Shown here: positions 34,827-43,426 of the stretch, piece by piece
Layout: every line of letters starts with the position of its first letter
Position numbering within the stretch: position 1 is the stretch's first letter
NCBI GenBank assembly: GCA_949291445.1
Contig: CASEVT010000115.1
Span: forward strand, 1-46,718
Reading direction: 5' to 3'
DNA length: 46,718 nucleotides
Source of the DNA: an uncultured bacterium
GTDB lineage: Bacteria; Cyanobacteriota; Vampirovibrionia; Gastranaerophilales; Gastranaerophilaceae
The notes under the pieces: model-generated
Databases searched by the model: none
Seen by the model: the letters and a program-made list of their open reading frames with translations, nothing else
What the model was told of the DNA's origin: nothing
Program-made: the position numbers and the translations under genes

Positions 34827-35999
34827 ATGAAAACAACTACACTAGTAATAACATCTTTGATGTTATGTTTTTCTGCCTCTGCGGTTTTTGCATCAGAAGT
34901 TGCGCAATCGGTAAGTACGGAATTTGCGCCGGTAGAGATAGGTAATGGTTTTGCCAGACCTGTTGTGTATGAAAAGTCGACAAAAAACGAAACAGAGCAG
35001 GTTATGTTTTATATTCCTGTATATACCATGACCGTCAAAAAGAGTACGGAGCCTGCTATAATACCGGTAAAATCGAATGCGACAGGCGCCGGTGTGATGA
35101 TGCCGCTTTATAATAACATTGATGTTAAACGTTCCAAGACTTATGCCCCTTCAAATTCTACAAGTAATTCCGGTAATTATCCGTCAAATTCCGGAAGTTC
35201 AAATGGTGGAAATAATTCCTCCGGTCATATACCTGACATTGATGGAAGTTTGCCTGATGTGTCGGTACCGGATGTCGGCTTGAATCCGCCTAATTCTGTG
35301 GGTACTGACAATAACATTAGTTCCGACAAACCGGTCTCTAAAAACAATGATGTGAAGGTTGTGGCTGCTGCGCCAATTCTTGCCGGTGGTTTGGGGGCTG
35401 CAACTTTTAAAAAAGGTACGACTATAAAAGTTGTATCTTGCGATGATTTGAGTTCTGAAGACAGACTCAATAAGCGTATCTCTTTTTTGACAACGGAACC
35501 GGTCATTACTACATATTCTACAATCCCTATCGGAACAAGAATTGACGCTCATATTGTCAAAAATAAAGAACCCGGTATACTGGGTAACGGTGCCCTTATT
35601 TCTCTTAAGTCCGATAATTTGATCATTAATGATGCTAAATCGGAAATTGATGGTGTGGTTGTTAAAACTAAAGAAAAAAATATTTTTTTTAATAACATAA
35701 AAGGTGAGCGTACGTATTTAAGAAATATTGTTGCTCATTCAAAGAATGGCAAAGAATACTACAAAAAAATGGCATCAAAAAGTCAGGAATTCCTCTCATC
35801 ACCTAAAACAATTCTGTTTGCCCCGTTTCCTGTTATTGCCGGTGCAGCAGGCATGATTGGAGAGACGATAGCTTCACCCGTGAGTGCATTGAAAGATAAG
35901 GGTGAGGATATTTATATTTCAGAAGGCAGCAGTTATGAATTTAAGTTAAAGTCTGACTATTCAAGAGAATTGCGCAGTGAAAAATTGAGTGTAAAATGA
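34827..35999 (+). CDS. Secreted protein with Ser/Asn/Gly-rich linker
   Basis: The 390-residue product has a signal peptide (MKTTTLVITSLMLCFSASAVFA). After a first domain (about 25-105) comes a Ser/Asn/Gly/Pro-rich linker (about 108-170). A C-terminal domain (about 190-390) contains STIPIGTRIDAHIVKNKEP and GNGALISLKSDNLII, a hydrophobic stretch (about 325-355), and ISEGSSYEFKL. The first C-terminal motif aligns without gaps with LEKGSIIKGPVVKVTAPKRG of the small secreted protein at 45043, so the two share a domain. AAGG lies seven bases before the ATG. The long folded leader suggests regulated expression. The family is unknown; a periplasmic or outer-membrane location is likely. Confidence 0.75.
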   Translation: MKTTTLVITSLMLCFSASAVFASEVAQSVSTEFAPVEIGNGFARPVVYEKSTKNETEQVMFYIPVYTMTVKKSTEPAIIPVKSNATGAGVMMPLYNNIDVKRSKTYAPSNSTSNSGNYPSNSGSSNGGNNSSGHIPDIDGSLPDVSVPDVGLNPPNSVGTDNNISSDKPVSKNNDVKVVAAAPILAGGLGAATFKKGTTIKVVSCDDLSSEDRLNKRISFLTTEPVITTYSTIPIGTRIDAHIVKNKEPGILGNGALISLKSDNLIINDAKSEIDGVVVKTKEKNIFFNNIKGERTYLRNIVAHSKNGKEYYKKMASKSQEFLSSPKTILFAPFPVIAGAAGMIGETIASPVSALKDKGEDIYISEGSSYEFKLKSDYSRELRSEKLSVK

Positions 36000-36027
36000 C
36001 ATTGTTGTCCTGTTGATATGTTATAAT
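35998..36027 (+). promoter_or_regulatory. Promoter of the CDP-sugar cluster
   Basis: A perfect extended -10 box TGTTATAAT (36019-36027) lies 22 bases before the first ATG. TGACAT (35998-36003), overlapping the stop of the preceding gene, is a possible -35 box at 18 bases. Confidence 0.55.
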
Positions 36028-36048
36028 CTTTTTAAAACAGGAGGCATT

Positions 36049-36831
36049 ATGAAAGTTTTGATACTTGCAGGTGGATTGGGGACAAGGCTCTCTGAAGAAA
36101 CTGATTTGAAGCCTAAACCTATGGTTGAAATAGGTGGAAAGCCCATTCTATGGCATATAATGAAAATTTATTCATATTATGGATTCAACGATTTTGTTGT
36201 GCTTACCGGCTATAAGTCTCATGTTATCAAAGAGTATTTTATAAATTATTATAACCGCTATTCTGATATAACTGTTGATATGGCAAATAATACGGTCGAG
36301 GTTCACAAAACCAGAAACGAACCCTGGAAGGTGACAATGTTGTATACCGGAAAAAATGCAATGACCGGTGCTAGAATAAAAAAAGCGGCTAACTATGTCG
36401 GAAGAGAACCTTTTATGCTGACATATGGCGATGGGGTTGCAGATATAAATATAAAAAATTTAGTTAAGTATCATAATGAGAGGGGTAAAATAGTCACCTT
36501 GACAGCAGTTCAACCTTCCGGACGATTTGGAGCTTTGGATTTAAACAAAGACAATGATGTTATGCTCTTTAATGAAAAACCACAGGGTGATGGTGCATGG
36601 ATAAATGGTGGCTTTTTTGTTTGTGAACCGGAATTATTTGATTATATACCTGACGGGGATGATGTTGTATTTGAAAAAGGTCCGTTAGAAAATCTTGCTT
36701 GTTCAAATCAGTTATGTGCATATAAGCATAATGGGTATTGGAAGGCGATGGACACATTGAGGGATAAAATTGAGCTCACTCAAAAGTGGGAATCAGGTTG
36801 TGCGCCTTGGGCAAAGTGGTTGGGAGAATAA
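36049..36831 (+). CDS. rfbF: Glucose-1-phosphate cytidylyltransferase
   Basis: The enzyme makes CDP-glucose from CTP and glucose-1-phosphate, the first step to CDP-dideoxyhexoses. The nucleotidyltransferase motif LAGGLGTRLSEET is followed by KPKPMVEIGGKPILWHIM; the central GDGVADINI and the C-terminal WKAMDTLRDK are typical of RfbF/DdhA. From the ATG at 36049, with AGGAGG six bases upstream, the protein has 260 residues, the normal length; the earlier in-frame ATG at 36013 has no site and lies upstream of the predicted promoter. It opens the eight-gene cluster. Confidence 0.95.
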   Translation: MKVLILAGGLGTRLSEETDLKPKPMVEIGGKPILWHIMKIYSYYGFNDFVVLTGYKSHVIKEYFINYYNRYSDITVDMANNTVEVHKTRNEPWKVTMLYTGKNAMTGARIKKAANYVGREPFMLTYGDGVADINIKNLVKYHNERGKIVTLTAVQPSGRFGALDLNKDNDVMLFNEKPQGDGAWINGGFFVCEPELFDYIPDGDDVVFEKGPLENLACSNQLCAYKHNGYWKAMDTLRDKIELTQKWESGCAPWAKWLGE

Positions 36832-36832
36832 A

Positions 36833-37909
36833 GTGTTTCAATTATACAAAGACAAAAGGGTTTTGATTACCGGACATACCGGTTTTAAGGGCGGATGGTT
36901 AAGTTTGTGGTTGAAAACGCTCGGTGCTGATGTTTTGGGATATTCTCTACCTGTTGATACGGAACCTTCATTGTATAACGTGCTCGGATTAAGCTCACAA
37001 GTAGATGGAGTTTTGGGTAATATTCTTGATAGAAATTTGTTGGAAAAAACATTTGAAAAATTCAGACCTGAGATTGTATTTCATCTTGCAGCACAGCCAC
37101 TTGTAAGGCTTTCATATTCAGAGCCGGTATTAACCTATGAAACCAATGTTATCGGTACTTTGAATGTTCTAGAGGCAGCACGTAAATGCAAGAGTGTGAG
37201 GGTGTTTGTTAATGTCACAACTGATAAGTGTTATGAAAACAGAGAGGTTAATAGGGGATATAAAGAAGATGAGCCGATGGGTGGGTATGACATGTATTCA
37301 TCATCCAAGGGTTGTGTTGAAATAATGACATCGTCTTACCGCCGCTCATTTTTGGGTAATGGTGAATTTTTTCTTGCAACGGCAAGAGCCGGTAATGTTA
37401 TTGGTGGCGGCGATTGGGCTCAAGATCGTCTGCTCCCTGATTGCGCAAGATGTATCAGTCAGGGTCGAAAAATTGAAATAAGGAATCCTCAATCTGTAAG
37501 ACCCTGGCAGCACGTTTTGGAGCCGTTGTCAGGATATTTAACTCTTGGTGAAAAATTGTATTTATGTGGACAGGATTTTGCTCAGGGATTCAATTTTGGA
37601 CCTATGGAGGGAAGTATTGTTTCTGTTGGTGAAGTTGTCAACATGGTTGTTTCTCGATGGGGCGAGGGTGAAATTGTTCTGCGCAAGAAAGATGAGCTCC
37701 ATGAAGCAAACTTGTTGATTTTGAACATTGAAAAGGCTAAAAATGTTTTGAATTGGACTCCGACATATAATGTTCAAGAGGCAATTGCTAAAACTGTGGA
37801 TTGGTATAAGAGATTTTATTCAAAAGAAGATATGCTTGATTTTACACTTCAACAAATAGCGGAATATGAGGAGAAAATGAATGGAAAAACTGCTTCGGGA
37901 GTTTGTTAA
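36833..37909 (+). CDS. rfbG: CDP-glucose 4,6-dehydratase
   Basis: This SDR enzyme converts CDP-glucose to CDP-4-keto-6-deoxyglucose. The chosen GTG start (36833), one base after the rfbF stop and preceded by GGGAG, gives 358 residues, the usual size. The Rossmann motif GHTGFKGGWLSLWL is characteristic of the family; the catalytic Tyr-x3-Lys is in YDMYSSSKG, and TTDKCYEN and NVIGGGDWAQDRL are further markers. It overlaps the start of the next gene by 29 bases, so translation is coupled. Confidence 0.94.
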   Translation: MFQLYKDKRVLITGHTGFKGGWLSLWLKTLGADVLGYSLPVDTEPSLYNVLGLSSQVDGVLGNILDRNLLEKTFEKFRPEIVFHLAAQPLVRLSYSEPVLTYETNVIGTLNVLEAARKCKSVRVFVNVTTDKCYENREVNRGYKEDEPMGGYDMYSSSKGCVEIMTSSYRRSFLGNGEFFLATARAGNVIGGGDWAQDRLLPDCARCISQGRKIEIRNPQSVRPWQHVLEPLSGYLTLGEKLYLCGQDFAQGFNFGPMEGSIVSVGEVVNMVVSRWGEGEIVLRKKDELHEANLLILNIEKAKNVLNWTPTYNVQEAIAKTVDWYKRFYSKEDMLDFTLQQIAEYEEKMNGKTASGVC

Positions 37910-39233
37910 GTTTGCGGCAAAAATATATTACTGTTGTGTGCACGGTCAAAAGAAGGAGTATAAGTATATTCCTCCATCCGGTAAGTTGCTTGATTTTAAT
38001 GAATTGAGCGCAATGATTGATGCATCACTGGACATGTGGCTTACGGCAGGTCGTTTTAATGATGAGTTTGAAAAGAAATTTGCAAAATTTTTAGGTGTAA
38101 AATATGCTTTATCGACCAATTCCGGCTCGAGTGCAAATTTACTTGCATTGTCTGCATTAACTTCTCATAAGTTGGGTGAGCGCAGGTTGAAAAAGGGTGA
38201 TGAAGTTATTACTGTCGCTGCGGGGTTTCCTACTACTGTGAATCCGATTATGCAGTATGGGCTTATTCCTGTATTTGTTGATTGTGAGATTGGAACGTAC
38301 AATATTGATGTTTCTCAAATAGAATCTTCTATAACCGACAGAACCCGCGCAATCTTTGTTGCTCACACGTTAGGTAACATGTTCGATATGGATGAAATTT
38401 TGAAGATATGTGATAGGCATAATCTCTGGTTAATAGAGGATAGTTGTGATGCTTTGGGGGCGGAGTACAACAATAAAAAAGCAGGAACTATCGGTCATAT
38501 TGGTACATATAGTTTTTATCCGGCTCATCATATAACAATGGGTGAAGGCGGTGCTGTTGTTACTAATGATAAGGATTTGTACAGGATAATAATGTCTTAT
38601 AGAGATTGGGGCAGAGATTGCTGGTGCAAACCGGGTAAAGATGATACTTGTAAAAAAAGATTCAAGATGCAGCATGGAAATTTGCCCTTTGGATATGATC
38701 ACAAGTATACGTATTCACATGCCGGTTTTAATTTGAAAATTACTGATTGGCAGGCTGCAGTTGGTGTTTCACAATTAAAAAAGCTGCCTGATTTTTTGAA
38801 AATAAGGACACACAATGCACAGTATTTAATGAAGAAATTATCTGATTTGCAGGATTTTTTGATTTTGCCGACGGTGCATCCTTCTGTAACACCATCTTGG
38901 TTTGGATTTTTAATTTCAGTGAAGCCTGAATCTAATTTTACAAAACAGGAGCTTGTTGAGTATTTAGAGAAAAACGGAGTGGGTACAAGGCAGTTGTTTG
39001 CGGGTAATATATTGCGTCAACCGATGTTTGTGTCAAACGACTTTGAGCTGAGGATTAAGGATTCCGGTATAATAAATTCTTCGGAATTAAACGATGAGCA
39101 TTATAGATTGTTGCCCAATACCGACTTTATAATGAATAACACGTTTTGGGTCGGTACGTTTCCGGCATTGAGTGATGTTGAATTGAACAAAATATCAGAT
39201 TTGATACATAAGTTTATTGAAATGAAAAAGTAG
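37881..39233 (+). CDS. rfbH: CDP-4-keto-6-deoxy-D-glucose 3-dehydrase (E1)
   Basis: E1 removes the C3 hydroxyl of CDP-4-keto-6-deoxyglucose using pyridoxamine phosphate and a [2Fe-2S] cluster. The PLP Lys of ordinary aminotransferases is replaced by His: H216 in YPAHHITMGEGGA, equivalent to His220 of the Yersinia enzyme. The cluster ligands C189, C247, C249 and C257 reproduce the reported C-x57-C-x-C-x7-C spacing exactly. At 450 residues the length is normal. GAGGAG precedes the ATG. The reductase partner E3 (ddhD) is not in the window and must be supplied elsewhere. Confidence 0.95.
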   Translation: MEKLLREFVKFAAKIYYCCVHGQKKEYKYIPPSGKLLDFNELSAMIDASLDMWLTAGRFNDEFEKKFAKFLGVKYALSTNSGSSANLLALSALTSHKLGERRLKKGDEVITVAAGFPTTVNPIMQYGLIPVFVDCEIGTYNIDVSQIESSITDRTRAIFVAHTLGNMFDMDEILKICDRHNLWLIEDSCDALGAEYNNKKAGTIGHIGTYSFYPAHHITMGEGGAVVTNDKDLYRIIMSYRDWGRDCWCKPGKDDTCKKRFKMQHGNLPFGYDHKYTYSHAGFNLKITDWQAAVGVSQLKKLPDFLKIRTHNAQYLMKKLSDLQDFLILPTVHPSVTPSWFGFLISVKPESNFTKQELVEYLEKNGVGTRQLFAGNILRQPMFVSNDFELRIKDSGIINSSELNDEHYRLLPNTDFIMNNTFWVGTFPALSDVELNKISDLIHKFIEMKK

Positions 39234-39242
39234 TAAAAGGTA

Positions 39243-40127
39243 ATGAAAAAGAAGATTTTATTAACCGGTGCGAGTGGTTTTATCGGCAAGAATATAAAAC
39301 AGAGTTACTTGTCTGAGATTTATGAATTCTATACTCCTTCTCATCTGGAGTTGGACTTGACCGATAGAGCTGCTGTCGGTGTGTATCTGAAAAATAGTGA
39401 TTTTGATCTTGTGATTCATGCTGCGGCTAAGGCAGGTCATAGAAATTCAAAGGATTGTTCGGCTCTTTTATATAACAATATGCTTATGTTTGAAAACTTG
39501 GCGTTTTATTCTGACAGGTATCAGAAATTTATAAATATAGGCTCCGGTGCAATTTATGATACTTCTTCGGATATTGTTCGCGCAAAAGAGGTTGAACAGT
39601 ATTTGAATATTCCTTCTGATGAGTTGGGATTTTGTAAGTATTTGCAGATGAAAAGGATTGATGGGTTAGCTAATTTTGTCAATCTTAACTTATTCGGTGT
39701 GTATGGTCCTTATGAAGATTGGCAGATCCGGTTTATATCTAACGCAATTTGTAAGTCATTGATGAAGATGCCTATTACCTTACGTCAAAACAGGCGATTC
39801 AGTTATCTGTACATAGATGATTTAATGCCGATTTTAGAATATTTTATAGAAAATGAATTGAAATACAATTCGTATAATATTGTGCCGGATAAGAGTGTAG
39901 AGCTTCTTGAGTTGGCAAGGATTGTGCAGATGAAGTGTGAAAATAATAATCAAATTTTAGTCGCTCAATCAGGATTGGGGCGAGAATATACCGGTGATAA
40001 TGCTCGTTTAAAGGATGAGGTTTTGGTTAATTTTACTGATATTGAAGTTGCTGTTGAAAAGTTGATAAAATACTACAATGCAAATCTTAACCTTATTGAT
40101 AAAGAGTTACTTTTGTATGATAAATAA
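39243..40127 (+). CDS. SDR-family nucleotide-sugar protein lacking the catalytic Tyr
   Basis: The 294-residue product has a Rossmann N-terminus (LLTGASGFIGKNI), FDLVIHAAAKAGH, and a C-terminal substrate domain with RFSYLYIDDLMPIL, as in epimerase/reductase enzymes of the extended SDR type. The usual Tyr-x3-Lys pair reads Leu128-x3-Lys132 (LGFCK), and the Ser/Thr before it lies in INIGSGAIYD. Without the Tyr, normal hydride chemistry would be impaired, unless the neighbouring Tyr133 substitutes. It follows rfbH by nine bases. A reductase or epimerase role on the CDP-sugar is possible, but so is a non-catalytic role. Confidence 0.75.
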   Translation: MKKKILLTGASGFIGKNIKQSYLSEIYEFYTPSHLELDLTDRAAVGVYLKNSDFDLVIHAAAKAGHRNSKDCSALLYNNMLMFENLAFYSDRYQKFINIGSGAIYDTSSDIVRAKEVEQYLNIPSDELGFCKYLQMKRIDGLANFVNLNLFGVYGPYEDWQIRFISNAICKSLMKMPITLRQNRRFSYLYIDDLMPILEYFIENELKYNSYNIVPDKSVELLELARIVQMKCENNNQILVAQSGLGREYTGDNARLKDEVLVNFTDIEVAVEKLIKYYNANLNLIDKELLLYDK

Positions 40128-40147
40128 GTTGAGAGGTGTGAGAACTA

Positions 40148-40966
40148 ATGAATCAACTGGAAAAAAAGATGGTTAATACCTTGATTGATTTGAAAGAAAA
40201 TCATCATATATCAGGTGTGAAGGCAGAATTTGAAGCTGAAGGAACGAGAATCGAAGAGGCGTTAAGGTTAAAAGAGATAGTTACACGGGCAGGGTTAGAG
40301 TTGACGATAAAAATTGGCGGTTGTGAAGCTATCAAGGATATGTTTGAGGCAAGAACAATCGGGGTTAATACCGTTGTGGCACCAATGATTGAAACTGAGT
40401 ATGCAATGAAAAAATATGTTGGGGCTTTGCAGTTTGTTTTTCCTCAAGAAGAAAGGCAAGATATAAAATTTTTGATTAATATAGAGACGGTAACCGGTTT
40501 TCAAAATTTGGATAAAATTTTAAATTCTCCATCTTTTCAACATATAGACGGTGTGGTGCTTGGCAGAGTTGATATGTGCGGTTCTTTAGGATTGTCAAGA
40601 GATGATATTAATACTGAAAAGATTTTTGAGATTGCTGACAGTATTTCAAGCAAAGTTCAACGGCTGGATAAAGATATGGTAATCGGCGGAGGTGTGTCTG
40701 CTGATTCTATACCGTTTTTTAACAGGCTTAAGAAGAATGCGCTTACAAGATTTGAGACGCGAAAGATTATATTCGATGCACAAAAAGCACTTCTCGATCC
40801 TAATGCTGACAAAGGTATCTTAAAGGCTGTGGGGTTCGAGTTAATGTGGCTTAGAAATAAGAGAGAATTTTATAAAATGATCTTTGAAGAGGATTCTCAA
40901 AGGCTTAATTTACTTGAAGAAAGATATAAAAAACTTATAGAGGCAGCCGGTGGATCTTATGCTTAA
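40148..40966 (+). CDS. HpcH/HpaI-type aldolase/lyase
   Basis: The 272-residue protein has the TIM-barrel pattern of the HpcH/HpaI (citrate lyase beta-like) family: GVKAEFEAEGTRIEEA, IKIGGCEAIKD, VVAPMIETEYA, LINIETVTGFQN and VVLGRVDMCGSLGLS. The acidic residues in INIET and GRVDM are placed to bind the divalent metal. Family members cleave or form C-C bonds between a pyruvate-type enolate and an aldehyde or acyl group. Inside a sugar cluster it might make or recycle the donor used by the downstream thiamine-diphosphate enzyme; this is inference. The HAD gene overlaps its 3' end. Confidence 0.82.
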   Translation: MNQLEKKMVNTLIDLKENHHISGVKAEFEAEGTRIEEALRLKEIVTRAGLELTIKIGGCEAIKDMFEARTIGVNTVVAPMIETEYAMKKYVGALQFVFPQEERQDIKFLINIETVTGFQNLDKILNSPSFQHIDGVVLGRVDMCGSLGLSRDDINTEKIFEIADSISSKVQRLDKDMVIGGGVSADSIPFFNRLKKNALTRFETRKIIFDAQKALLDPNADKGILKAVGFELMWLRNKREFYKMIFEEDSQRLNLLEERYKKLIEAAGGSYA

Positions 40967-41609
40967 TTATATTTTTGATTTGGACGGTACTATAATAAAT
41001 TCTTCAAATGAGGTTTTGGTATGTTTTAAAAAAGCATTTGCGCGTGCAAAATATCCTCTGGATGAAAGGTTATTGACGTCTGATGTTATCGGGCCTCCAT
41101 TGAAAGAGATCATCAAACTTCTTGCCCCGAAATTGGATGATGATGAGATTATAAACTCTATTATGGAGCATTTTAGAGCAATCTATGATTATGATGAAGA
41201 AGATATAAGCTTTTTGTATGAGGGAGTTTATGATTTTCTTTTGAAATTGCATAAGGATAAGAAAAATCTTTTTATTGCTACGTTTAAACCTCACATACCG
41301 ACGATGCGAATTGTAAAACAATTTAAATTGGATATGTTTAGAGATGTTTATACTATTGATAAAATGGGTTATCATCAAACGAAAGATGAGATGATTTTGG
41401 ACATTTTATCAAAATATAACCTGAAAAAAGAGGAAACCGTTATGATTGGTGATGCTGCAAGTGATGTTATTGCGGCGAAAAAAGCCGGTGTTAAGTCGAT
41501 TGGAGTTTTATGGGGGTATGGTTCGGACAAGTCCGAATTAATATCTCATTCTGATTTAGTTGTTAAAAATGTGAAGGAGCTCGAGTGTTTAAGCTTTCAG
41601 ACTATATAG
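40959..41609 (+). CDS. HAD-family phosphatase
   Basis: The N-terminus YIFDLDGTI carries the HAD nucleophile and acid Asp pair; a helical cap domain follows (about 15-85), then the Thr motif region (FIATFKP), a Lys (YHQTKDEM) and the acidic motif MIGDAASDVIAAKKAG. The pattern is that of phosphoglycolate phosphatase-like hydrolases. The ATG at 40959 gives 216 residues and overlaps the aldolase stop; a GTG nine bases upstream is an alternative start. A phosphorylated intermediate of the sugar route or of its donor is the likely substrate, but the exact one cannot be told from sequence. Confidence 0.85.
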   Translation: MLNYIFDLDGTIINSSNEVLVCFKKAFARAKYPLDERLLTSDVIGPPLKEIIKLLAPKLDDDEIINSIMEHFRAIYDYDEEDISFLYEGVYDFLLKLHKDKKNLFIATFKPHIPTMRIVKQFKLDMFRDVYTIDKMGYHQTKDEMILDILSKYNLKKEETVMIGDAASDVIAAKKAGVKSIGVLWGYGSDKSELISHSDLVVKNVKELECLSFQTI

Positions 41610-43357
41610 CGAAAAGATTGAAAGAAGTTTATGGAGTAGAGCATTTTTTCATGGTTTCAGGCGGTGGGGCTATGCATTTAAATGATAGTTTGGGTCGATA
41701 CATTTCGTATACGGCTAATCACCATGAACAAGCCTGTGCAATTGCTGCAGAAGGGTATTCAAGAATTAGCGGAAAGTTGGGAGTCGTAAATGTTACGACC
41801 GGTCCTGGCGGATTGAATTGTTTGAACGGAGTTATGGGTCAGTGGACGGATTCTGTCCCTGTCTTGTATATATCCGGTCAGGTAAAATGTGCAACACTTA
41901 TGGCTTCTTATCCTGAATTACCGCTGAGACAGTTAGGTGATCAGGAAGTCGATATTGTTAGTATTGTAAAACCTATTACTAAATATGCAGTCTGTGTTAC
42001 AAAACCTGAAGAAATAAAATACCATCTGGATAGAGCAATATATGAGGCAATGAACGGACGAAAGGGGCCGGTTTGGCTTGATATACCTATCGATGTTCAG
42101 TCGGCTTTGATTGATGAGGACAATCTGGTTAGTTTTCAATCTATGGAAAAACTTCCTTCTTGTGATGTTAGAATCCTTGCAAAAAGTGCTGCACAAAAGT
42201 TTGCACAAGCAAAACGACCATTGATTGTTGCTGGTCACGGCTTGCGATTGTCCGGCATGGCAGAAGTGTTTAACAGTTTTATTGAAAAGACTATGGTTCC
42301 TGTTGTAACCACATTTAACGGTATGGATTTATTGGAATCTGATAACAAAAATTTTGCCGGTCGCATTGGCACGGTGGGGCAGCGAGCCGGTAATTTTACC
42401 ATTCAGAATGCCGATTGCATATTATTTTTGGGTACAAGAAACAATATAAGACAGATTAGCTATAATTGGAAAACTTTTGCTAAAAATGCCTATAAGATAG
42501 TTGTTGATATAGATGAAGCCGAGTTGAATAAGCCCACTTTGGTTCCGGATTTTAAAGTTAATTGTGATTTAGGCGAATTTTTACCAGAGTTTATCCGCCT
42601 GTACAAGCCGTTGGATGATTTGTCAGATTGGTTGGGATTTTGCAAAGAGCTGGTTACAAAGTATTCTTTTGAAAGAACTTTGGAGTATCAACAAAAATCA
42701 GATAATATAAATGTTTACAACTTTATTCGTAAATTAACAGAAGCCCTATCTACTGACGATGTGTTGGTTGCTGCCAATGGCTCTGCTTGTGTTTGTCTTC
42801 ATCAGTGTGGGGTCGTGAGAGGTGGACAGAGGATAATTTGGAATTCCGGTGATGCTTCTATGGGGTATGAGTTGCCTGCTGCTGTTGGTGCTGCTTATGC
42901 TGGAAAAAATATTGTTTGTCTTGCCGGAGATGGGTCTATTATGATGAATATTCAGGAGTTGCAAACAATTGTTCATAATCATTTGCCGGTTAAAATTTTT
43001 GTCATAAATAATTCCGGTTATTCTTCAATTCGTCAAACTCAGAAAAACTTTTTTAATTCGCATTTGACAGGAGCTTCAGCAGAAAGTGGGGTGAGTATGC
43101 CGGATTTTTGCAAGGTCGCTGAAAGCTTCGGTATAAAATCTATTAAAATCCAGAATCCGGAGTTAATGGATTCTCAAATTAAATCTGTTTTGAATTTAGA
43201 TGGTACGGTTTTGTGTGAGGTTATTACGGAAAAGGATTATGCGTTTTCTCCGAAGCTCTCTGCTAAGAAGTTGGATGACGGCACAATAGTTTCTCCGTCG
43301 ATTGAAGATATGTCTCCGTTTTTAGACAGAAATGAGTTTGAATCAAATTTGATTTGA
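41585..43357 (+). CDS. Thiamine-diphosphate carboligase, acetolactate synthase fold (YerE-like)
   Basis: The 590-residue product has all three domains of the acetohydroxyacid synthase fold. The activating Glu48 lies in NHHEQACAIAAEGYSR, followed by NVTTGPGGLNCLNGV; a central domain (about 195-345) contains FAGRIGTVGQRAGN; the ThDP-binding motif G448-D-G-S with N455 lies in GDGSIMMNIQEL. Placed behind the CDP-3,6-dideoxy-4-ketoglucose genes, the closest logic is YerE of Yersinia, which transfers a two-carbon unit from pyruvate to C4 of that sugar. Ordinary acetolactate synthase is less likely given the context. The start is GTG 41585 with GGAG upstream, overlapping the HAD gene. Confidence 0.85.
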   Translation: MFKLSDYIAKRLKEVYGVEHFFMVSGGGAMHLNDSLGRYISYTANHHEQACAIAAEGYSRISGKLGVVNVTTGPGGLNCLNGVMGQWTDSVPVLYISGQVKCATLMASYPELPLRQLGDQEVDIVSIVKPITKYAVCVTKPEEIKYHLDRAIYEAMNGRKGPVWLDIPIDVQSALIDEDNLVSFQSMEKLPSCDVRILAKSAAQKFAQAKRPLIVAGHGLRLSGMAEVFNSFIEKTMVPVVTTFNGMDLLESDNKNFAGRIGTVGQRAGNFTIQNADCILFLGTRNNIRQISYNWKTFAKNAYKIVVDIDEAELNKPTLVPDFKVNCDLGEFLPEFIRLYKPLDDLSDWLGFCKELVTKYSFERTLEYQQKSDNINVYNFIRKLTEALSTDDVLVAANGSACVCLHQCGVVRGGQRIIWNSGDASMGYELPAAVGAAYAGKNIVCLAGDGSIMMNIQELQTIVHNHLPVKIFVINNSGYSSIRQTQKNFFNSHLTGASAESGVSMPDFCKVAESFGIKSIKIQNPELMDSQIKSVLNLDGTVLCEVITEKDYAFSPKLSAKKLDDGTIVSPSIEDMSPFLDRNEFESNLI

Positions 43358-43426
43358 ATGGTTGTATAATTTTTAAGAAGATGTTTGTAGATATGACATT
43401 TGTTTATCAATAGGAAAGAAGAAAAT

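Noticed and set aside
41585-43357. Plain biosynthetic acetolactate synthase (ilvB)
   Set aside because: No ilvN or ilvC nearby and the gene is overlapped with sugar-cluster genes; a carboligase acting on the CDP-sugar fits better, although assay is needed.
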